Shown here: positions 39,910-50,400 of the stretch, piece by piece | How positions within the stretch are numbered: the first letter of the stretch is position 1 | How the letters are laid out: every line of letters starts with the position of its first letter | Source: Ecdyonurus torrentis | Taxonomy: Eukaryota; Arthropoda; Insecta; Ephemeroptera; Heptageniidae | NCBI GenBank assembly: GCA_949318235.1 | Contig: OX439129.1 | Span: forward strand, 8,067,849-8,131,848 | Direction: 5' to 3' | DNA: 64,000 nt | Notes under the pieces: model-generated | Told to the model about the DNA's origin: nothing | What the model saw: the letters and a program-made list of their open reading frames with translations, nothing else | The model's database searches: none | Made by a program: the position numbers and the translations under genes

Positions 39910-42366
39910 AAGGGTTATTTTATTGAGGACTTGCCAGAACTTGTTATAATGTTAAAAAAAAAATCATTTTGAGAAGATTAAAAATGTGTGTTTTTTTGTC
40001 TCCACATAAATGTTATTGTGTGACTGCAAGGCAAAAATGCTAACTGTCTTCCCCTCCCTGGCCATTTCACAACACGTCGTCGTATCATGTTCAAACTTTT
40101 GTGTATGTAAATTGACCTTGCATCACACATACTAACAAGAAAAAAAAAAGCAGGGGATGAGAGAAAAAATTTAATAATAATAAACATTTTTTGATTATCT
40201 CGTTTTTTTGTTGAGTGTAAAAAAAAAAAAAAAAAAATGTAACTTTGCCGAGTGTTTATTCTGTGCGTTAAATAATTAACGTCTTTAAAAAAAAAAGCAA
40301 TGCAACAATCATATTCAATAATTTTAATCTGTCGTTTCTTTATAGGCATACTTTTTAGTAGAAAAATTATGCTAAATTTACGTTATCAAATTTGAAAGAA
40401 AAAAGAAAAAAAAAAGTTACGAACAGAACGAAAATTTGTGTATGTTGTTGCATTTGTTTAAATGTTGTTTAAATAATTTTTAATTTTATATCCTCTTCTT
40501 CTATATTCTTCCCCCTTTTTCTATCTTTCCTAAAACTTATATTTACTCTCCTTTCTTCCTATATAATTCTTATTATATAATATTAAACATAATACGTACC
40601 AAAGGTTCCCTCAAAAATAATAGTTTTTTTTTTATTTATTTATTTTTTTTTTTAATTATTTTTTTTTAATTATTTATCAAATATTGTGCTGTTATTAATT
40701 AATTGTCATCCATTATAAAAAAATATATTGCATTATAAAAATAAAATATCGTAAAAAAAGAAATAAAATTATGCAAATAAGTCTCAAAATGAATAATATA
40801 TACTTATTTTTCTATGAAAGCGTAGCTAGATGATATATTATTAGGTTTGTTTTTTGTGTGTATTTATATATAAAAAAAAAATAATAATAAGTAGCCATCG
40901 ATATGGTGAATAAAAATAATCTATTTCAATGTTATCACGTTTTTCTAAATATTAAAAAAGAAATGAACACTTTATACGTCAAAAACAAATTTTTATCATA
41001 AAAAAAAAATATTTTCAAATTGTTTTTTTGCTATAAAAATGAATATTTTTTAATTTTCTTAAGGTAGCTAAATATATATAAATGAAAAATAATTTAGTTA
41101 AAGACACGCTTTTAGTTTTTTATTTCTTTATTTTTTTTTTACAGGTTTCATTGCGTTTAGCAGACACTTGAGATTTGTTTTAAATTAATTTATTATTGTA
41201 TTATTTTATATTAATATAATTTTGATCTTAATATTTAAGGTCAAAATATTTTATTAGGGGTAATTGTAGGAATTTTATATGAAAAAAAAATTGATAGATG
41301 CAATTCAAATTAAGTCTTTTTCATAAGAAAAAGAGAGGGAAAAAACTATTTGCGTGTTTTTAAAACAAAATATAAATACGATTGCAATTAAGTCGAGTAA
41401 AACTGCAATCATTGTTTTTAATTAAATGTCTAGTTATTTATAATCTTAAAAAAAAAGCTCAGGTCATAAAATTTTACACTCTGAACTTTTTAAACGAGGT
41501 TCAAATATTAATGGAAAAAAAAAATGATATTTATTAATAAAAAAGAAAAAACTAAAGGCTGGCTCTTTTTTAAAAAAAGCCCATATGACGGTGTTTTTCA
41601 GTAGTTTAGATAAAAAAAATGTATAAAAGCGGACTGATTTTACATAGCAGTACTATAATTAAATATGTCCTAGCAATCAAGAAATAATTATGACTTATTA
41701 TCCAAAGATAAAAAATAATAATAATTATAAAATTATACATTATCCAAAATCCAAGACCTTTTAACCCAACAAACCCCTCCTCCTCCCCCCAACATCAAAT
41801 CCTTTTTCTAAATACATATAAATATAATAGAGTATTTGTAATAGTGTATTTTTTTTTAAATTTAATTACCATTTTCTTAATAAAAAATTATTTTTATTTA
41901 TAAAATGTCAAAAGTAAAAATCTGTTTTATCAGATCTTGCTTTGAAATTATAAGAAAAGAAAAGTAAGGGTGCTAATTGTTGATGAAATTTTTACATATA
42001 AATAATAATAATAATATCTGAAGCAAAAAAAAAAAATTTTTAAAAAATTAAAAAAGGACACTATGGTAAATACTCTATACATTGTTTTTTATATTTGCGC
42101 TCTAACTTTACGCAATTCAACAATTAAGTCATTGAAATTCTAGTGTTGGATTACGTATTGTATGAGTAAAGCAAAGCATTGTTGATTGTACAAATTCTAT
42201 TCTTGTTTTTTATTTGTTTTTTTGTTGTTTTATTTTGTTGCCTCGGAAAATCTCATAGTTTAATTTATTTTCTAATGATATTTTCTGATGCCAACGCGCA
42301 GGACACTCGGCTCTTAAAAAAAATACAATTGTAAAACAAAACTTGAATGTTTGTAAATTTGCACTC

Positions 42367-42372
42367 AATAAA
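42367..42372 (+). terminator. Polyadenylation signal, distal end of RBMS
   Basis: AATAAA followed within 30-45 bases by TGTGTTTTATTTT, a U/GU-rich downstream element. A TTAA-bounded repeat begins 84 bases later, which suggests the transcript ends here. Confidence 0.55.
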
Positions 42373-42455
42373 GATACAAGTTTAAAAGCAAGTGAATGTG
42401 TGTTTTATTTTATTTTACTTCTTTCCCAGTCATTTTAATTCCATCAAGTAAGTTC

Positions 42456-42761
42456 TTAAAGACGTAGAACACCTTGAACAAAAAAAACATATCTTATATC
42501 CTAAAATACCTAAATATCAACGTTGATTTGGCTGGAGTCATTGATTTCTAATTTATTTTCCATTCACAAAATGGCAGATGCGGGTGTATGACTAGTCCAC
42601 GTGCGCGGAAACAGGCGAGCTGTGGCGTCATAAACCCGCAGCTGACATTTTGTGAATGGAAAATAAATTAGAAATCAATGACTCTGGCCAAATGAACGTT
42701 GATATTTAAGTATGTTAGGACATTAGACATGTTTTTTGTTCAAGGTGTTCTAGGGTTTTAA
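42456..42761. mobile_element. TTAA-ended hairpin MITE, family A, copy 3
   Basis: Just downstream of the RBMS polyadenylation signal. TTAAAGACGTAGAACACC against GGTGTTCTAGGGTTTTAA; arms ATCAACGTTGATTTGGCTGG and CAAAATGGCAG. Confidence 0.85.
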
Positions 42762-43587
42762 ATATTGTACAGAATACACAATACTGCGTTCACTGTAGCA
42801 TTTTGTTTTGAAAATTATCACTTTTGGGTTTGATTATCATATTTACGATAATGATACTATAACGATATTTGGTTATCGATGCATTATAGATAAATAGTTT
42901 TATAAAAGTTATAGTTTAACAGAAATTGATGATATTATCATTGCATTCATAACAAAACTCTTTGTTCATTAAATAAGAAAGAAAAAATAAGAAAAAAGCA
43001 AATAATAATAAAAACCTAAATCATTGTAGATACTACGGACAGTCATGAAGCAAGATTTGAAATATTTTATTTTAGTAAAAACATTGCACTATGATTTATA
43101 GTTATCATTATTAATACAGTATTGTTATCGTGGGCGACGTTTTAAGAATAGCCATATCACTATCATTAAGGTGTGCAGCTACATTTTAGTATCGTTATCG
43201 TTCTAAAAATTTTGCGTACTGAACCCAAGACTGAAAATTATGATTTTTTTCTTTCATTTTTTCATAAAGTTACAAGAAAATGTTAAAATTCTCCCACACT
43301 CAGGATGAACTAAGAAAAATAAGCAATTTGGTTGGATAAAAAAAAAGGACAGGAAAGTATAAAGGAAACTAGATAAGGCAAAACCATAGTACTGAAGATT
43401 TTAGAACAATTTGATAGTAAAACACATAGATAGATTAGGAACAATTGGGGAATGGGAATGAGTTGACACTAACAGGGACGCCGTGGTAGAGAAAATATTC
43501 TAACCCAGTCCTAAAAGAAATTTAAAAGCGTATGTAAGAGGTTCCTATTAGTCCTATTGGTCTGTAGAAAGCGAGCTTACATACGCT

Positions 43588-43985
43588 TTAAAGCCCTTGT
43601 CAACTTACTTTTTTATCATTTAGAATTCTAGATTGATAATTAACATACCTTATTATCAATGAATTATGCACCACCACGTTGATTTTGTATTTATTTTCAT
43701 TTTGACGGTTATTTCACGCATCTAACATCACAATGTACCGATGGGGCTGTGATGGGCGGCAATGAACTTGAGGGAGGGGCTTAAATTTATCACGTGAACA
43801 GAGCGGTGACTATGATTGGCGGCGGTACATTGTGACGTCCGAAGCGTGAAATAACCGTCAAACTGAAAATAAATACAAAATCAACGTGGTGGTGTCTAAT
43901 TCATGGATAATGAGGTATGGTATGTAATTATCAATCTAGTATTCTAAACTAAATGATAAAAAAAGTAAGTTGACAAGGGCTTTAA
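43588..43985. mobile_element. TTAA-ended hairpin MITE, family C
   Basis: 398 bases. TTAAAGCCCTTGTCAACTTA is matched exactly by its inverse at the right end. Arms of about 160 bases continue through ATCAACGTGGTGGTG and ATTTCACGC around a GC-rich centre. It abuts a small hairpin at 43522-43591 (GCGTATGTAAG arms). Confidence 0.85.
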
Positions 43986-44097
43986 CATAATTATATTTAT
44001 TAATTTAAAATCATGAAATATGCTAGCTATTGGGACAATAGCCTAACAAACAATGACATATATAGGTAGTGGACAGAAGGCTGGCACCAGTGACCCC

Positions 44098-44310
44098 CAT
44101 TACAAGACTACACACTACTCTCTCCGAGATATATGTATGTGCTAGAATAACTTTCTTCTTTGATTGATAATGTCATTACGATATGACAAAAGCTCTCAGT
44201 TATATAAACATTTATAACTATTACTCCGTGCCACGTGAGACCTCAACCTCTCCATAGAACTTCTACTGTGGTAAGTAAGGCCCTTGCTAGTATTTCTATT
44301 CTTTTCTTGA
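44098..44310. mobile_element. Hairpin element, family G, partial copy
   Basis: Shares GACTACACACT, TTGATTGATAATGTCATTA, AGCTCTCAGTTA, GTGAGACCTCAACCTCTCC and ATAGAACTTCTACTGTGG with 34040-34290. It begins inside the element, so the left part is lost or moved. Lies just 3' of the WDR12 end. Confidence 0.68.
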
Positions 44311-44427
44311 TTATTGATTGTAACTGAGTTTTTTTTTATTTTTGTTTTCTTAAATTGATAACTTAAAATTACTTAAAAATTACTTAAAATTAAATAAGAC
44401 AAAACTATTATTTTACAAGTAGAATAT

Positions 44428-44433
44428 TTATTT
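44428..44433 (-). terminator. WDR12 polyadenylation signal
   Basis: AATAAA on the minus strand, 88 bases after the WDR12 stop and the first such word in the 3' flank, implying a short 3' UTR ending near 44410. Confidence 0.7.
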
Positions 44434-44521
44434 GTTGCTCAAAAACACATGAAATTTCGAGCAGACACTCTTCTTCCTTCAGATACAATATTAAAAATAG
44501 TTTTGTTGTTGATTAAGTACA

Positions 44522-44660
44522 TTACCCCATGGCGTTCTTAGACTTGAAGATTCTCAAGGAATTGTCTGCTCCTCCAGAGAGGATCAGCTCTGGGTTGGAC
44601 CAATCACAACACAGGACTTTGTCTTGGTGCCCACTCATGTCAAACAATGGAATCTTGAAA
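44522..44660 (-). CDS. WDR12: WDR12 exon 9 (WD blade 7, stop)
   Basis: Encodes [20 protein letters not shown], then [20 protein letters not shown] and Gly-stop. The preceding split codon gives LWDTRS, identical to the vertebrate junction. Confidence 0.95.
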
Positions 44661-46730
44661 CTGAAAACACAAAATTTGACAAATTAGCAAATATATTAAA
44701 AAGCGGCCATAAAATAATAATAAATAGGCCTAATAACTCAACCTGGTTTTATCAGTAGCAAGATTAAGAAAGAAATGGTTGCTGTAAACCTGGCATTCAA
44801 GTTACGGATGCTGATTCAACAAAAATAAAATTAAATTGAAATATTGTAGAATCTGATTTTTTTTTTCTGATAAAAATAGTAGGAAAGAGATTAGAGCACA
44901 CTGAATTGAAAATTAATAAAGGGGAAAGATTCTCTAATTTATATACTTGATAAATTTGGATTTGGGATCTATGTTTTATGTGCTAGTTACATATATTTTT
45001 TATTTATTTAAATAGATGTTAAATAGATAGGGTAACTGCGTCAATAAAATACAATATCCTTAGTACAGTACCACAACAACATTATAAAACAGCATCAGAC
45101 TTGCTCATGATCTTAGACTGGTTTCATCCTTTACCTAGGACTCATCAGTAAGGCTCACGTCAGCAGAAAGCTCTGTACAGCTAGAGATGGCTCACACCAC
45201 ATCTGCTAACTGACTGAGCTGAGGTAGCAAGTGGCACCACAGCTTTTGTGTATAATGCATGTATTATTATGTGACATTTACCTTCTTGTGTCCCAGAGTT
45301 TGACTTGGTTGTCGTAAGCTGCAGAGATGAAGAGATTAGGGGATGTGGTGGACCACCTGACAGCTTGCACCCACTCTGTGTGGGAGGTGAAGGTTGCTTT
45401 CACTAAGGTACCCTCTGAAACAACAAACATACAAGATTGTAGTTTTATATATATCGCTGTGGCCACTCCCAATTTGGCTACTTTCACGCAAAAGGCGTAC
45501 TTGTATTTGGCTACTTCCACGCAAAGGGCGTACTTGCATTTGGCTACTTTCGATGCTGCACGCGCATCCACCATAAGCTTAAACCGAGTGCACTTTGTTG
45601 TACTGGACAAAAATGCAACTGCGCCTTTTGTAAGACGACCCTGAAATGCAAGTACGCTCTTTGGGCGCGGCCACGGCAATATGTTCTCATTACAATTAGA
45701 AAGAGAGATAACAAAATGGGACAAAGTGACTATGAAGCTGAGAGGGACACCTGGCTGTGAGGGAAAAAAAATCCTAACCCAGGTCAAAATAAATGCATAC
45801 TGTGTGTTACAATATTACAAACACACCACAATAGTTAAGACCCTCCTGTAAGGGTGTATTCATTCATGTTAAAGTCAGCACTATGTTGGATTACTCAATA
45901 ACAAGGGCTGTTAAGGAAAATGACTCATTTTGCTAGTTTAAAAATACTAACCAATATTTTTGAGAGCATTGATGTTATTATTAGGTTGACTTAGTATCTC
46001 AAGTATATGAGAAAAATAAAAATAACACAAAATTAACTGATTTTTCCGAAGAAAATAGCCAAAAACGAAGTTTGTCCTATGCTGAGCATCAAAGCACATT
46101 CAGCATGACATCATGTAAATACACCCTATATAGATACAAAATATGAAAGCAATACAAAAACATGGTACTAACCTGTAGATCTTGGATCATAAAGTCGGAC
46201 ATGTCGATCAGCAGATGCTGTGATGAGAGTTCTACTGAGAGGTGACCAAGCAACGTCAAAGAAACTCTTATTGCCGATGATCTCGTTCTTGATACCACCC
46301 AGCTCTGCATCCCACTCCTTGAGAGTGTGGTCCCATGAGGAGGTACACACAGTACCTGCCTCTGTCCATTGTACCCCAGACACAGCCTCCTTGTGGCCCT
46401 TCAGAGTCAGCAATGGTCGCTGTAACACATGTCCCTCAATAAGTTAAAGCTTACTATTACTACAATAAATTTGAAAGAGAAAGCCAGGAGACACTAGCAA
46501 GAGCCTTACCATAGTGAAGTGAGTCCCATAGCTTGGTGAAAATCTAGATAGCACGGAGATAAAAAAAATTAACAATTAATTAATGGAGTGTGTTTTTGCC
46601 TTCGTCACTCCTGCATGAGAAATTATGAATGGTCATTTCTTAGTTTCTCTCTGAGTTTGTGAGGACTGACGAAGGCAAAAACAATATCCATTTCTCCTGT
46701 AGTTTAGTGCCAAAAGCTATCCAATGTGTC

Positions 46731-46783
<53 letters not shown>

Positions 46784-47375
46784 CTGTGTGCTAGCAATTT
46801 TTTTTTTACCAAATTTCAAATGCAAAATTCAAATTCAACATTTCTTTATTTCTCTCTTTCCTTTAATCGTATATATACACCAAGCTATGGGACTCTCTTC
46901 ACTATGGTATTTCTCCTGGTATTTATCTTGCTGGTTTCTCCAATTATTTACTTTCAAATTTACCATACCTAACTTTGATTTTTTTTTTTTTTTCTTTTTA
47001 GCCTTTTACTATTTTACTAGTACTATCATTAACAACTACGGTACCTCATTTTCATTCAAATTAACTAATATGTATGTGAGGAAAAAAATCATTGTGTTTG
47101 GTATATAAATGTTAGCTTATTAACAACAATTATTTGCGTTGCTTCCAGTATATTGGAAGTAAATTTAAATCTTGTTAGCTGCCAAGAAGTGCTTGAAACC
47201 AAACAAACAAATTCTTAATTTTATTTACCTTCATGTCCAAATTTCCAGCATCAACTTTCATTTTTTTAGCTGCAGATTCTCCATTCTCACTTGAGGCTAA
47301 AATTAGACATAAAATTCAGTTAAAATTTCTATTATATGATTGTAAAGAATATGAGTAGTTTCAAATGGAGTATTG

Positions 47376-47407
<32 letters not shown>

Positions 47408-50400
47408 AAAAGTGCATGTTGAAGTTTATTGAAATATGGATTTTCCATAAGACATTTCCATAAAATAACTGAAACCAGCATTGTGGTGGTTTTGTCAGGT
47501 ACACTTGGTATTTTGGTCTCAAAAAGCCTGTTTGACTTTTCCTTCTGCCTATGCTTCTAAGTACACCCTTGGCCACAGAAAACCTAGCATCAATGGTGAT
47601 GCCACTTTGTATAGAAAGAGGCTGAAAATCAAGTTGAGTTAAAGCCACAGACAACTTGAAACATGTTCTTTTTAATGATTAAACACAAAATGGGATCTCC
47701 AAAACTGATGACATTTTTTTACCGGAATGTAAATGTGACCTCACAAGAGAGCGTGAAAATACTGCAAAGAATGCAAAAATTTCTGTTTATGTCAGAAACA
47801 GGCAAAAATTGGTATGAAAATGTTGTGCGTGCATAAATCAAAATTTTCTGATCACTGCTACGGAGCTACAGTTGGGTTTTGGGACAAACTACCAGTAATG
47901 TTATTTATGTAAATCCCACCAAGTGTTTTGTGATAGAAATGCTTATGTTTCCTTCTTGTCTATGCCTTTAAGTGCTTTGTTGCCACCTCACGGAACACCT
48001 GCATATTTTTAATTGTTTTGCAGGTGTTCTGCAAACTGGCAAATCGGCAAGTCAATTTTCAGCCTCTTTCTATACAAAGCATTATCACCTTTGACGTTAG
48101 ATTTACCATTGCAGTGAGTGTACCATTCCAATAAGTGGACAACTTGTGGGTACTCGAGGTAAAGCAATAGAAGATCTGCAATGACTGACCTGCTGTGGAC
48201 CAGATATTGAGGTTTGTATCCCAGCCTCCCGTGGCAATGAAACTCTTGCCAGGATCAACAGCGACACACTCCAGACCTCTCTGGTGACCTCGCAACACGT
48301 GCACACACTCCACGGCATTGGCACTGCTGTTCCACTGCCACACCATGGCTGTCTGGTCTTGAGATACACTATAACAAAATATCAATAAGTATTTTAGAAG
48401 AAAAAATTAACTGAATATCTTCACCTCATTTTTAAATTTTAAAATTATTTATTTAAAGTACTGTATTAATAATATCCCAAATAAAATTCAATGATTACCA
48501 AAGAGTACTGCGGAACTCACGGCTTTTCAAAGTACTAATAACATATATACGGTAATAATGATGTAAATATACTGTAATATGAAAAAACCATCGCGGTTAA
48601 TGCTACTAAAATAATAGGATATAAATAGGAGGATAGAAATTAGAGCACTGTGTATTGAAAGATAATGCAAAGCCAAGTTCTCTAATTTTGATAGTTAATT
48701 TGAATCCCTATCCCATTAACTATCAAAATAAGAGAACTTCACTTTTGCATTATCTTTCAATATGTACAGGATGCTCTAATTTCTTTTGTTCTATTTCTAT
48801 CCTATTGTTTTAGTGGCAATAATGATATGTCTAAAAACTAAAAACACATTCCTACCAACGTCTACTTTATTATGTAATGAAGGGCAAATTGAGATATACT
48901 GTAATAAGGAAAATAAACCATTGTGGTGAGGTATGAAAATTTTGAAAGAAAATGCTAGGAGAAACCAGCAAGGGCTTTACCGTAGTGAAGAGAGTCCTAG
49001 ATATTTCAGTGAAAATCTTGCTAGCACAGATATAAAAAACTAACACGTTGGAAATATTTCGGCAATAAACTCCAAGAGATATGGCGAGTGTTATGCCTAC
49101 ATAAGTCCTTACAGACTCAAGAGACATTAATTGTATGCCGAAATATTTTCAATGTGCTGATTTTTTATATCTGTGCTAATAAGATTGTCACCAAACTATG
49201 GGTCTAATTCATTCGCTTTTATCCTAATTAGTCATATATAATGCATGATGTGAAATTTCAGATATGTATTCTCCTCGTAATGTATTTAACATTAATGTAC
49301 TGTGTGTACCACCGATGTATTGGGCATGTAAAATTGCCTGTTTTTGGTTAACAATAAACTAAACTACTGTAATTAAATCTAACTCAGTTAGCTCCTCTAT
49401 GTTTATGTGTAAGGCATTATTTGTCATGCATAGCAATATGTGTATCTCATTTTTTTGCCACGCGAAGCAATATGTGTAAGTTGAGCGCTGTCTACATTAT
49501 GTTCGGAAACGACTTACACATTTTGCTTAGCTTGACAAAAAACGAGATACACATATTGCTACACGTGACAAATAACAAAATAAACATTTTGCTTTGCGTT
49601 ACAAAAAAACGAGTTACACATATTACTCGCAACAACATCGATAATAATACTTCTGATCTCATGTCATAAGTATACTGTACCTCACAAATGTGGAGAGTGG
49701 GTCTGCAATATCAACCCAAGCGACGGCCTTCACTGCTGCTGTATGGCCAGGTATGGTAAGACGATGTTCTCCTTTGTGACTCCAAATATGTAGTGTGCTG
49801 TCGTAGCTTCCCGTCACAATCCTGCCAACACACAAATAAACATGGGATATAATTCCATATATATACGGTATGGTATGTATAAGGTATGGAAAGGCTGTAT
49901 AGTTAAAAATATTATCATTACGTCAGTATAGCAATCATCACGGATAGTAAACGGCCATGAGGATTTTTAACTACGTATACAATTAAAAATTGAAAATTTA
50001 GAACTTAGCACATTTATTGTCTGATATGTGCACTTTTTTTTTTCTCTCTCAAATTTGTACTGTGGTGATATTACAATGTAAATTTGAACAATAAAAAAAT
50101 GCTGGCAGCCGTTTACTATCTTTGATAGTCGATATGGAACAAAATGTGATCTATATTTGCTATCACTGGCATATTTACACCCAAAATCCTCTAAATTTAG
50201 CCGTGCAGCTTTCTTCAGAAAATATTCAAAATGTCATCTAAGGTGACAGCAGCATTACCAAATTTATACGGTACTCACCTACACCTAAACACTAAACTTG
50301 CAGCTCTAATAATGGAGCTGCAGGTGGTCTGCGAGTTGAAATTTGACAATGAGGAAGACTACAAAAAAATTTAGGCAGTAATTTTATTTCATATTCTAAA

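Larger units (their letters stand above)
36739..42390 (+). other. RBMS: Probable RBMS 3' UTR exon (about 5.6 kb)
   Basis: The acceptor TACTTTCAG at 36738 opens a non-coding, extremely A/T-rich stretch that runs to AATAAA at 42367-42372, followed by a TGTGTTTT element. I recognise no inverted-repeat element across it, unlike the DNA on either side, which would fit selection on a transcribed UTR. UGUANAUA Pumilio-type sites occur at 38070-38077 and 38284-38291, although such matches arise readily in AT-rich DNA. A 36-bp direct repeat lies at 38969-39040. Several internal AATAAA words could give shorter isoforms. Confidence 0.6.

Noticed and set aside
45278..45787. 169-codon minus-strand ORF ending in WDR12 sequence
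   Set aside because: Only the first-mapped part (45282-45414) is exon. The rest is read-through of the intron and a hairpin element; the acceptor and phase define the exon.
48059..48385. 108-codon minus-strand ORF continuing beyond WDR12 exon 5
   Set aside because: The tail after IWSTAG is intron read-through; donor GTCAGT at 48189 and the in-frame join to 47296 define the true structure.
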